A DNA stretch of 64,000 nucleotides, from NCBI GenBank assembly GCA_905178155.1, contig CAJINV010000001.1, positions 7,547,506-7,611,505 of the forward strand, written 5' to 3'. The notes under the pieces are model-generated. The model had not been told where the DNA came from and ran no database searches. It was given only the letters and a program-made list of their open reading frames with translations. The translations under genes and the position numbers were made by a program. Of the stretch, positions 1 to 11,577 are shown one piece after another. The DNA is from Amoebophrya sp. A120 (lineage: Eukaryota; Sar; Dinophyceae; Syndiniales; Amoebophryaceae). The first letter of the stretch is position 1. The number at the start of each line of letters is the position of its first letter.

Positions 1-740
1 ATCACGCACTGACACTTTGTCGAGTTCCTTTTCCAGTGCCCCTGACGAGCCGTTCTCCGCGGACAGAATGTCGCATCTGTGCATCCGCCTTATGATCTGG
101 TCAGAAGAACAGAATATCGTTGAGATCAAGCGCAAGGAGACGATCTACAAATCCCAGGTTGAACCAATTCGAGATAGAAATTATCTGCAAGATACATCCG
201 TTCGATCCTCAGTCATTTCCCTCAGTGATGTCCGGTCGCGGAAGCAGCTGCACCTAAATCTTTCGAAAAGGATCAATTTGACGGTCGTGTGACGGAGGCG
301 AAAGTGCCAAGTCATTGTCTTTGAGGTTCTGGTGGGGCCGTGCCGCTGCTGACGATACTTTCTGACGAGATCGATAATCCGACCTGATCCTCTTCCGTTT
401 TCGGTTTCCGAAGTTGACGAAAATGATCCAGAGTTTCTCCGTCGGTTCTGAAACACGTCGGTCCGATGACTTTCCGCATTGAAATGAATGGAAACCGATC
501 TTCGTCCTGAAGCAATGCGGAACGCATGAAAAATTTTCACTTTTCAGATGGATACCAGGCGTGGTTTAGATCTTGAAAACGAACACAAAAATAACGGACT
601 GTGCCCTTGGAGTTCAGCACTTTCCTGCCCAGCTTCATGCAATTGTTCTGCTTTTTTCCTGAATGCGAGTCTGTCTATCCCCTACTTAAAAATATGCTGC
701 GACCGATTTTGGTTTTTGATTTTGAAGTGGAACATTGAGT
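1..740. other. Non-coding stretch with first copy of a direct repeat
   Basis: No convincing gene is visible; open frames here are short and lack a believable start. Positions about 94-223 hold a sequence that recurs at 2041-2180 (see the repeat entries). The rest may be upstream or 5' untranslated sequence of the nitroreductase gene. Confidence 0.5.
94..223. repeat. Direct repeat copy 1 (partner at 2041-2180)
   Basis: The segment starts GATCTGGTCAGAAGAA and contains GAGATCAAGCGCAAGGAGAC, GATAGAAATTAT and GATCCTCAGTC in the same order and orientation as the second copy. Small indels and substitutions separate the two. I see no terminal inverted repeats and cannot assign it to an element class. 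Confidence 0.75.
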
Positions 741-1868
741 ATGCTCCTGAGAAGTGCTTTCCGGCGCAATTGGTTTGGCCACGAAAGAACAGGAATTCTT
801 GGGCGCCGGACTTCGTCATTTCCTCATCGACTACAACAAAGAGAACGCGCCTGCATAAGCCGGCCTCCTGCGGTACTACCAGCTCCAACATCAGTGGCGT
901 CACTCCATGATCGTGTAACTTCTCACTGCCACCACATACACTTTTTGTCGACATCCCGTAAGAGCCCCCCTGATACCACCCGTACCCTCGCGGAGCACGT
1001 GTCGGAAATAGACAGAAAGGAAATGGGCAGCCCTGAAGGGTACAACCACGATCATAATGCGCAGGAGTCTTTCGCGTCTTTTAAAGAGATCGCGAATCGG
1101 CGCCGGCACCAGAAGCACTTCGACCCGGAGAAAAAGGTGCCCGAGGCGTTGTTGGTCGACATCCTGCGGACGGCTCAGCGGGCGCCTAGCAGCTTCAACA
1201 CGCAGCCGTACAAGGTGATTCTCGTCCGCGATGCAGCCTTGAAAGAGGCGGTTGCGGCGCGCGCCATGTCCAACGAAAAGAATGCAGACGTTGTGCGCAA
1301 GGCGGACACCACGGCCGTTTTCCTGGCCGACTGCGAGATGATGGACGAGGTTCCGCGGGTGCAACAGCTGTTCTGCGACACGACGAATGCCCCCGAGGAT
1401 TACATAAGAGACGCCCTGCCGAGGGCGATCGGCGGCCTTTCCGTTGGGTACGCAGGCGGGTGGTTGAAAAAAACGATCATGTACACGATTCACAGCTGGG
1501 TCATGTGGGGCATGCGCACGTTCGGGGGAACAAACATTGACTTTTGTCCCGTGCCGGGCTGGGCGTACCGCCAGACGGGGTTCCTGGCGGACCACTTCGT
1601 ACTCGCGGCCACGTCGGCAGGGCTAGAGACGGCCGTCATGGAGGGGTTCAGCGGAATAAAGGCGATGGAGATCCTCGGCGTGCCGGCGGATAAGCGGACG
1701 AAGTACAGCTGCTTCTGCATGGTCTCCGTGGGATACCCAGATAACACAGAACCAAAGAGCAGAGGGTACACGAAATCAGCAAGGTTTCCATTTGAAGAAG
1801 TGTTTTCCCTAGACGGATTTGAGAAGCCTTTCGCTAGTAGTACCGCGGACGGAAAAAAAAACAAGTGA
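741..1868 (+). CDS. Nitroreductase-family flavoprotein, probably organelle-targeted
   Basis: Single-exon gene of 375 residues from the first ATG. The C-terminal ~250 residues read as a nitroreductase-like FMN oxidoreductase: an Arg-rich start to the fold (RRRHQKHFDPEKKVPEALL), then the active-site stretch APSSFNTQPY, then DHFVLAATSAGLETAVMEGF and the C-terminal VSVGYPD. Members of the family reduce nitro or quinone compounds, or dehalogenate, using FMN and NAD(P)H; the substrate cannot be told here. The first ~95 residues are basic, Ser/Arg-rich and poor in acidic residues at the start (MLLRSAFRRNWF), which would suit a mitochondrial or plastid-relict presequence. An alternative start is the in-frame Met at 1023, which would give a cytosolic form. 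The ~75 residues between the FMN-binding N-terminal part and the C-terminal core, around GGWLKKTIMYTIHSW, may hold a membrane-associating insert. Confidence 0.85.
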   Translation: MLLRSAFRRNWFGHERTGILGRRTSSFPHRLQQRERACISRPPAVLPAPTSVASLHDRVTSHCHHIHFLSTSRKSPPDTTRTLAEHVSEIDRKEMGSPEGYNHDHNAQESFASFKEIANRRRHQKHFDPEKKVPEALLVDILRTAQRAPSSFNTQPYKVILVRDAALKEAVAARAMSNEKNADVVRKADTTAVFLADCEMMDEVPRVQQLFCDTTNAPEDYIRDALPRAIGGLSVGYAGGWLKKTIMYTIHSWVMWGMRTFGGTNIDFCPVPGWAYRQTGFLADHFVLAATSAGLETAVMEGFSGIKAMEILGVPADKRTKYSCFCMVSVGYPDNTEPKSRGYTKSARFPFEEVFSLDGFEKPFASSTADGKKNK

Positions 1869-2533
1869 GCACGGGTCTGAAGTTGTCTGCCAGATGAAGA
1901 ACTCATATTTATGATCGGGGCGCACAAGAAATTGCCTCGCCGCAGTTCTTGCGCCGACAATCTGCTGTGCTGGATCTAGACACATGCATGTTCTTTCGGT
2001 CTCCCGCTCCACTTCCAGAAGGAAGAGGACCGTCGTCATCGATCTGGTCAGAAGAAAATATCTTCGAGATCAAGCGCAAGGAGACGATCTACATCAAAGC
2101 CGAGGTTGAGCAAATTCGGGATAGAAATTATCCGCAAGATCCACCAGTTTTTGTGTTTTCGATCCTCAGTCTTTTCCCTCTGGACTTTTTGTTATAATAC
2201 GCTCCTAATCTCGTTGATCACGATCAATCCAGAGACAGGCCACGAGGAGCATGACAGTGTAAGTAGTACTGCGCGGCTAAAATTTGAAAAGCAGTGCAAG
2301 GCAGGACAAGTAAGTTGAAGTTTAGAAAGAGCACACTGAATGCAAAAGTAGAAGAGAAAGATAAATTTAGAAGATTCGTACAACACAAGACTTCCGCTAT
2401 GAATATGAAGTTTTATTTTAACCAGCACTTTCGCCACTAATTGTTACCCTGTTCTTGTTGAGTTGCACCAGCTACTCGCGCGTACTTGTGCTTCCTCGTA
2501 ACGGTACATGTATACGGCGTCCAAACAAAAAGA
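1869..2533. other. Intergenic region with second repeat copy
   Basis: No gene is apparent. It contains the second copy of the ~135 bp direct repeat (2041-2180), followed by AT-rich sequence up to the transporter start. Confidence 0.5.
2041..2180. repeat. Direct repeat copy 2 (partner at 94-223)
   Basis: Same orientation as copy 1. It shares GATCTGGTCAGAAGAA at its left end, the long block GAGATCAAGCGCAAGGAGAC, and GATCCTCAGTC near its right end. The two copies bracket the nitroreductase gene. Confidence 0.75.
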
Positions 2534-4291
2534 ATGTCCAAGTCGCCCATGCAAATGACCGCAAAAGAAGGCGGCGCAATGGGTGCCGGTTTCATCGCGA
2601 TCGCACTTGTGTACCTGGTTTCCAGTAGTACCTTCCTTCCGACCTTTTCTTACATGAAGCACGAGCTGAAGTTTCGACACCAGGCCCTCCTGATTACCTG
2701 TTTCTTCTTGTTTCAAGCGATCTGCCTGCCGGTCGGGTTGGCCATAAAATTCGTTTCATGGGGGTGGGCCAGGTGCAAAGGGACGAAGCGGGATGCCGCA
2801 CAGAAGAGTGGAGAACACACGGGAGACAGATCATATGATTCGACTGATGAGGAAGATCAACATGTCGGACCGGAACAGAATGATTGCGCAAAAGAGAAAA
2901 GTCAGAGCCGTCGCGGCGCCATCCATCGTCGTGAAGAGATGAAGTCATCTGGGGATCTTGGTGAAGATGACCCAGGATTTGCAGACTTGGAGGACCCGAG
3001 CACAGCGACTGGAGTTGGGAAAGGAGAAGAAGATGCGCTCGTGATAGCAAAAACGCAGGAGCGGTATCAAGCGCGACTAGCTCTAGGTTTTGGAAACGCA
3101 TCATATGGTAACACCGTAGACGACGAAGAGGCGGAGCGCCAGCAGCTTTTGCGGGATGAGGAGAAAATCCCTGACGCCAAGGTGGAAGCTGAATATCCGG
3201 TGAAAGCGACGGCGTACCTGATTGTAGTCGGCATAATGGAAGTAGTGAATAAGGTGTGTCAAGCCTACGCGACGGACCACTTGGGGTCCAGCTACGTGAT
3301 GCTGTTGGCAGCAACCAAGCTCATCTTCGTCGCTTTGCAACGTGCTGCGATGCTGAAGGAGCCTTGGCCACTAAAGATTCAGCTGCTTGGCATGGGCATC
3401 GTCTTGATCGGGTGCGCAATGAGCGAAACAAGCGTCATCCTAGACAACCACTTCTTCCCAGAAGACCAGCCGCAACTACAGGATCCACACAGAGCGGTCG
3501 CTGGGCAAGTGAACATCCGGCCGGTGACGCAGCGGGTGCGTAACAGTGGGAACGAGGTTGGGGCAAGCGCGGGTGAGAATACTAATCATCTGCAGCAGCA
3601 ACCACCAGCAGCCCAGAACGATCCGAATCCTGTGCCGGCTCGTCGTGTAAAGAGTTTCGGAATCGGCATCGCGCTGGCGCTTGCTGCTCCGCTGGCGAGC
3701 TCGTTCGGCTTTGTGTTTCAGGAGTTGGCCGGGAGGGTGTCGCCGACCTACTCTTCGTTTCTGGGAACCGGCGTCCAGGGCATGACGTCATTTGCCCTCG
3801 CAGTAGGTGTCTACGCGGTTCTGATCCTGAAAAAGAAACAGCCGTCGTTTCCTTCTGCGCTGGAAGACATCGGACAATCGACAATGATGCAGGTCCTACT
3901 CGTGGTATTTTTCGTCCTCGTCCTCACGGGGGCGGTGACCGGACTCGTGGTGAGCAGAAAAAACGCGACAATCCGGGTACTGCTCGAGAACGTGCGACCT
4001 GTCCTAGTGTACTTTGTCGAGCCGCTCATCCTAGTGTCTGACAACCTCGGGCGGACGCGGTTCTGTGCGGATAGGTTCGAGGCCTGGATCTCGCCGACGG
4101 GGCACGTGCTAATCATTTTCGGCGTACTAGCATTCTTCCAGTGGTGGCCATTTCACGGGAGAAACGGAAAAGGAAGTGCGAATGGGATAGAATCAGATGC
4201 AGAAAAGGACGCGGAAGAGGATACTGAGCCACTGAGTCATTCGCTGGTGGCACAGAAAAGTCGAAGACAAGATATGCTTGGAGGCAGCTGA
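2534..4291 (+). CDS. Multi-pass transporter of the drug/metabolite (SLC35-like) superfamily
   Basis: Single exon, 585 residues from the first ATG (MSKSPMQMTAKEGG); a second in-frame Met lies eight residues in. Two N-terminal hydrophobic helices (about residues 16-34 and 50-70) are followed by a long acidic, Ser-rich cytosolic-type loop to about residue 215. A block of further helices then begins YLIVVGIMEVVNKVCQAYAT. A second low-complexity loop (NHLQQQPPAAQNDPNPVP) precedes the last four to five helices, including APLASSFGFVFQELAGR. The repeated EamA-like pattern, with a short loop after a helix rich in small residues and then YSSFLGTGVQG, fits nucleotide-sugar or related DMT carriers. This family exchanges metabolites across Golgi, ER or organelle membranes. 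Substrate is unknown. The two long loops are unusual for the family and make the protein much longer than the usual 300-400 residues. Confidence 0.65.
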   Translation: MSKSPMQMTAKEGGAMGAGFIAIALVYLVSSSTFLPTFSYMKHELKFRHQALLITCFFLFQAICLPVGLAIKFVSWGWARCKGTKRDAAQKSGEHTGDRSYDSTDEEDQHVGPEQNDCAKEKSQSRRGAIHRREEMKSSGDLGEDDPGFADLEDPSTATGVGKGEEDALVIAKTQERYQARLALGFGNASYGNTVDDEEAERQQLLRDEEKIPDAKVEAEYPVKATAYLIVVGIMEVVNKVCQAYATDHLGSSYVMLLAATKLIFVALQRAAMLKEPWPLKIQLLGMGIVLIGCAMSETSVILDNHFFPEDQPQLQDPHRAVAGQVNIRPVTQRVRNSGNEVGASAGENTNHLQQQPPAAQNDPNPVPARRVKSFGIGIALALAAPLASSFGFVFQELAGRVSPTYSSFLGTGVQGMTSFALAVGVYAVLILKKKQPSFPSALEDIGQSTMMQVLLVVFFVLVLTGAVTGLVVSRKNATIRVLLENVRPVLVYFVEPLILVSDNLGRTRFCADRFEAWISPTGHVLIIFGVLAFFQWWPFHGRNGKGSANGIESDAEKDAEEDTEPLSHSLVAQKSRRQDMLGGS

Positions 4292-5089
4292 GGAGAGTCT
4301 CAGTTTGCACTATCACCAGACGCTCACCGGAAGCGAAGGTAGTAGCAGAAGAGCGTCGATCAGATTGCGCTAGACCTGATCCCCTGATTCCGAATACCTG
4401 TTCGGCTGGGCGCGTTCCGTGGGCTTGGGACCTCCTTCACGACAGGCTCTTCATACGCCGTGCAAAGCATGCGCTCCACCGAAAATTCTTCCGCCCTTTC
4501 CACATAAAATCGCAAATCCCACGCTTTTTGCCTCAATGATTGGTTCTCTAATCCTAAGGATGCTTTCGAAGCAGCGACATTTTTTTGCCTACGAGGATAG
4601 ATTGCCGTTTTTGGGACAGAGGCACAATTTTCAAGGATATTTGGATGCGACGGGGTTTGTAGATGTTCATTTCATAGGTCTTATCATCCGCCAACCGTCA
4701 TGAGTACTCATGTGCCGCGTCAAGCCTGCTATTTCTTTTCGCGTTCTTGTCTTGAATTCTATAAATATTTCTGTGCAGAAGTCGGTGTACAAGTGCTTTT
4801 ACCTACTTACAACGTGACGTCTTTTCGGCTTTCTAGATGCTTCGATCCTGGTAGATTTTTGAAGATCACCAGAGTGATCTGGAGTTTCTTGATCCTGCTT
4901 TTGGATCATATGCTTTGGCTTTCGTTTTGCTTTGTCGTGGTAAGAATTTCGTGTGTGCTTTCTCGTCGTTTAACGACCTCTTCATATTCTTGTCTCTTCT
5001 ATTTGATCTCCATACGTCGGTGTAGCAAGACGGAAAATTGGCAAATACACACGATTGTGACCAGGCAAATCTCGAAACCCCATTCCAGG
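4292..5089. other. Intergenic region, no gene seen
   Basis: AT-rich, with scattered short frames that start from non-ATG codons and have no recognisable content. It probably contains the 3' end of the transporter transcript and the upstream region of the secreted-protein gene. Confidence 0.5.
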
Positions 5090-6088
5090 ATGCGCGCTGT
5101 TGCGATCGGAGTTGCCTCGCTCGCTGGGTTGACAGCAGCGGACTCAGTGTGGCCATCCTGCATTGAACAAAACACAGTAATTCGAAATGCAGGAAAGGCT
5201 TTTTTCACCAACGTGGCCGGTTACGGAGCAGCAGCAGGGTAGATGTCTTTGTTTGAGCTCGTATTTCATGCGTGCTTCGTAGTCTTGTCTTATCGCGATG
5301 AAAAGTAGACGTCGGTAGACCCAATACTTACTTGCATATGAATGCTTAGATCACACTATTAACACAGGTGCTTTCTCGACGACTGCAAAAATACGGACAA
5401 GTTCGCGGTGTCTTCAATCGAGTCTTGCATCAACGTGTGCAACTCCGAACCGGAGTGCGCCTGGTGGGTCTTCGGAACAGAAGAAGGTGCAGTGTTGTTT
5501 TGTGATTCTTGCATATGATAACATTAGTTGTACCAATCAAGGTCCAGAGACCACGAGGAATGGCCGCAGCGAAGTCGAAAAGGAAATTCGGACAGACTTT
5601 CACTACCATGATAAGTCGATCATTCATTGTGGCATCAGAAGTACTATTCTTTTCCGACATATCAGGTATGACGAAGTGCTGGATGCGAGTAGCGGATGAC
5701 GGCCGCGAGGCAGGAGACGGATGGTCCAGCGGTGCCAAGACCTGCGCGCCACCAGGTACAATATTTTTGGTGACGACGTCTTGGTTGAACCTATAGCGTG
5801 CTAGCTCCTATTGCTGTAATCTTTTTTACAGTGTGGCGCTTCATGATGACATCACGTAGCATGTTGCATCGGAGCTGTTTCAGGCCCCGGGGCAAACGTG
5901 ACAGCAAATCTTGACGAAATTTGAATACAGATGTGCAGAAGCTGACGATGGGAAACACCGAGTGCTGGATCGACGGGTTTGACTACCACACCTGCTGCGA
6001 CCCAAAGTTCGGACCCAACGGAAACACCCAGTGCTGGGATGGCATGTTCAACTACAACCGGTGCTGCTTCCCCCGACACGAACTGTAA
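5090..6088 (+). CDS. Secreted cysteine-rich protein: PAN-like domain plus paired CW...CC motifs
   Basis: Four-exon model: 5090-5238, 5368-5486, 5666-5755, 5931-6088; all introns are GT-AG and the phases match, giving 171 residues. The protein opens with a signal peptide (MRAVAIGVASLAGLTAADS). The middle reads CINVCNSEPECAWWVF, then TKCWMRVADDGR and WSSGAKTCAPP, a cysteine and aromatic layout like PAN/Apple adhesion domains. The C-terminus carries two tandem copies of a short motif, NTECWIDGFDYHTCC and NTQCWDGMFNYNRCC, of the form CW-x-x-x-F-x-Y-x-x-CC. Exons 2 and 3 split the PAN-like region and exon 4 carries both CC motifs, so domain and exon borders agree. The likely role is as a secreted or surface binding protein; the ligand is unknown. 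The splice model is my own reading from consensus sites and continuous frame. Confidence 0.72.
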
Positions 6089-6793
6089 AGACGTGAATCT
6101 TGCAAGTCTGGCGCGCTGCGCCGTGTTTTGAATGCATTATTACAAAATTACACACATTACAAACCAGGCGGCGAGTCGTACATAGGACAAAGTATCTATA
6201 AAATGCACCATCCGTTGTATGCGCGCACCAGCCATTTAGTAAACTTCAATTCTGTCAGATAACAGCCTTGAGCTTCCTTTTGATGTGCATTAACGAACCC
6301 TTGTTACGCATGGTACAATCCGTATTGCAATGAAGATCATGGTTTTGAGCTGCACTGGCTATTCACCAAGTCGTGGCTTCTCTGGTTTGTCCACGATACC
6401 AGGAAACTACCTGGGCAAAGTACGTATAAGGAGGCTTTAGCTAGTACCTCAAGTCTTCCGGTCGCGTCTCGGAAGAAGCTTAGATGAGGCCACTCTGTAT
6501 TGAGAAACCAAATCTAGAACGCAGGTCGTTATAGACACAGCGTTAAGTACGCAGTAATACGAATGCATTTGTTTTCTACGCAGAGCTGTTTCTTCGGATG
6601 CAAAGTCAAAAGTGTTCGCGATAGGAGACCTCCGTAAACTTGTTGACCGTTCCCGAAAATTCAAAGTGGCACCAACTACCGTTCGTATACGCTTGTACCG
6701 TCCTTGTAGAGACTGCATTTCGAGTCCGTTCACATTTCTTCGTAAGTCCGTTCCCCCTCAATTTCAAAACGTCCGTGGTTGAGCCCTGTAGAT

Positions 6794-6880
6794 GATTTTG
6801 CTGTACGTCCCTGTTGAATTTTGCTCTACGTCCCCGTTGAATTTTGCTGTACGTTCCCGTTGAATTTTGCTGTGCGTCCA
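6794..6880. repeat. 23-bp tandem repeat, about four copies
   Basis: The unit GAATTTTGCTGTACGTCCCC followed by GTT is repeated about 3.8 times with single-base changes (CTGT/CTCT, GTCC/GTTC). It lies 180-270 bp upstream of the alpha-tubulin ATG. Confidence 0.85.
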
Positions 6881-6916
6881 TTGTCGACTCTGAAGGTATA
6901 AAATGCTCAACACGAT

Positions 6917-6940
6917 TCTTTCTCTCTCTCTCTCTCTCTC
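6917..6940. repeat. CT dinucleotide microsatellite
   Basis: A run of CT repeats about 120 bp upstream of the alpha-tubulin start. A further short TCTCTCTCTC run sits at about 7031-7040, immediately upstream of the coding region. Confidence 0.9.
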
Positions 6941-7060
6941 AAATTCCATTTCACCAAAAAACCGTAGGGCAGATTCTGTAGGAGGCATTCGTTCGGTCGA
7001 AGTCTTTTACAACTCCAGTTCTTTTTATTTTCTCTCTCTCGAGGCACCAACTCCAACAAA

Positions 7061-8640
<1,580 letters not shown>

Positions 8641-9426
8641 ATCTAGAACGCCTCACGAACTGTTGGTATTGATTCACAGCAGAGCTTTGTGACCTGGTGT
8701 CATAACGTTCTCTGCCACTACACTGCTTTTGAAGTGAGCTTTTCCTTCTGATCGTTTAGTCGAAAGGCCACATGGACGTTCAAAACAACTTCGACTTTGA
8801 CTTTGTAGAGTGAAACAGTACTACAACTTCTTCTTTAGACGCAGATTTCCTGTTGCCTCTGCATCTAGTCATAGATGTAGCAGGTTCACAACTCGATTTG
8901 TGCGTGCAGCTGCCGCTCCTTCGGTGGAGCGTCGGTTGCGAAAATGGTAATTTGAATCCCACAGACTTTGCGTGGAGCTGCAGTTGTGTTTCAAACGCAA
9001 GCCACTGCTTCTTCGAAAACACAAAGGACGTTGATTGTTGCCATTGACCACTTAAAATCTGAGACCAAATGTGCCTCAGCGAAAAAGATCAAAACACAAA
9101 AGCCGTCGCAGTACTGACGCAATGAAAGCCTTGATGCATTGATACACATACGTGCTGTCTTGTTCTTCAGCAGTTGGATTTGATGCTGAGCCCGTAGGAT
9201 TTTGGATATGAGTTTCAAGATTGAGGAGATGTGAAAGTAATGCAGTGAGTGTGACGTGCGTGCAACGAGAGAAAGTGCAAAGTGGGTTCCTGACCAGAGT
9301 TGCCTCTTGCGTGACATTGCATCTGTGTCTGTAAAACTAGCATGCCTTTTCTCATTAATTTTGACCCCAACAACTGCGTATCCGTAGGGAAATTTTTCGT
9401 AAGAAAAACCACCAAACATTCTCAAA
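8641..9426. other. Intergenic region, no gene seen
   Basis: Downstream of alpha-tubulin. Open frames on the minus strand near 9000-9540 are hydrophobic only because they are antisense to a Lys/Met-rich coding exon; I find no independent support for a gene. Confidence 0.5.
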
Positions 9427-10979
9427 ATGGCCAAGATGATGATGTCCATGAAGGCGGCTGCCAAGCCGATGAAGAAGATGTCCAAGATGATGGCCATGAA
9501 GAAGAAGTAAGTGCAGTCGTTGTCTTTGGCGACGCGCACAGGTCAATGGTACCGTCAGGGTTGTCAGAAAGGCGCTCGCGTGGTGTGGTGTCTATCCACG
9601 AACGCTTGTAGCTAATGCCTTTCATCAGTAAGTGAGAAAGAAATCCATACGTAGGTACGTTCTACGGACGGTCAGTTTGTCACGATTGACTTCTGAGAGG
9701 CGTCGCGGCGTGCTTCGCCTATCGTCTTCGAGCTACTGTGCAGGCTTCTTTTCTGAGATTCCATGCAGTGTTCCAGACACAGATATTGATCGGCGACCGA
9801 GTATGGTAATGAGTGCAAAGGATGAATATGCACACCAGGAAGATCTTGAGTTGTGAACTGCAGTAGGCGTTCGCTCCGCGTTCGTATAATGCGCCGGGGC
9901 GGATAATCATAGTTCGATAAATGTCGAAGAAGTCGTGTTTGAATTTTAGAAAGCGCCCAGATCAATCGCTTTCGTCTGTGTCGCGCGTGTCGTTGGGGGG
10001 CATCAGCGCGTCGAAGCAGCCAGCTGTGGATTCTAACAACTCGGTTTCGTGTCGTCTGTGTTGGGGCTCGATGATTCACTGATGAAAGGTGCTTGTGATC
10101 AGTGCCAACGAAGGATCAGGATCGATCACCTCTTTACGAAGCTTACACTTCAACCTCAGCGTTCTATGGAGCTTTACAAGTTACTCATTCACGTAGACAC
10201 ATGCAACTTTAGTTGACTTATTCATTTTCAGGCACATGATGGTTCGATTGGAAGAGCTTTTACGAGATGCGAACGAGACTCTCGTGCAGTCCGACTACGG
10301 CTACCAAAATAATACCTCATTCCCTTTTCTTCCTCTTACGCGAGTCGCGAGGACGTTTCCGCTGACAACCTCATTTTCTGAAACACCCGAGGACGACGGA
10401 CCAACGGGAGAAGAAATGCTGCCTTGCTGCGCGAAAAACAAATGTGATGAAAACGGCATCTCGTGGAGGTGCAGTCGTAAAACGGCTTCAACCGTAGATC
10501 TGCTCCGCTCTCAGCTAGGGAGAGGTGACAAGGCCAGTGACAGTGGTGCGCTGCCGGACACAGATCCCGAGGAGCTGGGCTTCACGGATCACAAGTTCTG
10601 GAAACTATTCGTCTACGGAGGCTTTGTGGGTGTCGTCGCAGGATTTTGTCTGCGCCAGGCTGCGCAAACAGCCCGCGTCCTCGAGCATCTCCGCAGCAAA
10701 ACAAGTGGACGCATGACACGCAAGGAACAAGAGGAGCTTGCAAAAGCAATGGCGTCCAGCTCTTCGTCCGGCAGATCGGCCCCGGACTTGACATCGGACG
10801 TGTCGATGCCTTCGTACAGCGATGACGACGATCCTATTGGCGGGAAGCAGGGCAAGCAGAATCGAAGTAACAGCGGTGCCGGAAAGCCTGGAAAAAAGAA
10901 AGGTGGCAAGAAGAAAGGTAAAGGAAAGAAAGGGAAAAGCCCCAAGGGGCGGAGTAAGAGCAAGGGGAAAACTAGGTAA
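9427..10979 (+). CDS. Lys/Met-rich protein with one membrane segment and a basic tail (two-exon model)
   Basis: Exon 1 (9427-9506) encodes MAKMMMSMKAAAKPMKKMSK and a few more Lys/Met residues, ending at a perfect GTAAGT donor. Exon 2 (10232-10979) follows a TTTTCAG acceptor and continues in the same frame, for 275 residues in all. Exon 2 has a Cys-containing segment (MLPCCAKNKCDENG), one hydrophobic helix (FWKLFVYGGFVGVVAGFCL), an acidic serine-rich part and a tail dominated by GKKKGKGKKGK-type repeats. I do not recognise a family. The Met/Lys-rich start recalls dinoflagellate basic nuclear proteins in composition only. The 725-bp intron is long for this locus, so two genes are possible: a 27-residue peptide reading through to TAA at 9508-9510, and a protein starting at 10236. 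Confidence 0.5.
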
Positions 10980-11577
10980 AATTGCTCAGAAGCTGAGGAA
11001 GAAATTGCACCACGTCTGTTACCACAACTTCAGGATAAAGATCTCCACATGTGCATGCAGCCAGGTGCATTCGTCCAGTTCGCGAAAAAGAATGTATATC
11101 GTACTTGGGTGTGTGGTTTTCGTCGTCTTTCCGTGTCGTCCATTGTGTCTTCACATCGTGCGCTGGGTCATTCCAGTCATACAGGCGAGACTGATTCGTT
11201 CGTTTTGGTTGGTTCTTTGTCGTGCTCTTCCTGCAGTATTGGAAACATCTTCTTGATTTTACACACAGGATCCCCCTCGCCGCTGTATCTATCCTCAATG
11301 TTCTAGTAACAAAGAGAGAATGTTGTTGAAATGTATTGCCTACTTGCAGTTCTCTGCATGTGCATCACTAGGCCTTTCACGGCTCGTAGGAAGAAAAGTA
11401 GTTCGTCTCAGGTAGACACGGGTGGCGCAGCGTCGGAGTCTGATTCCTAAGGGGTTCATAACATGCAGTGCTGGCTTCACTTTTACAAATCCCACATTTT
11501 GCATCGATCTCCATTCGTATAAGATACTTATTCCGCAAGCCAAAGAAAGAGGTACGCGGCTTTGAAATAGCAACAGC
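10980..11577. other. Intergenic region, no gene seen
   Basis: About 600 bp without a credible reading frame, between the basic-tail protein and the first amidase. Confidence 0.5.

Larger units (their letters stand above)
6089..7060. other. Intergenic region with short tandem repeats
   Basis: No gene is seen. It holds a 23-bp tandem repeat (about 6794-6880) and a CT microsatellite (6917-6940), both in the presumed upstream region of the alpha-tubulin gene. Confidence 0.55.

Noticed and set aside
8991-9539. Minus-strand hydrophobic frame resembling a small membrane protein
   Set aside because: Its hydrophobic part is simply the complement of the Lys/Met-rich plus-strand exon (AAG/ATG codons read backwards).
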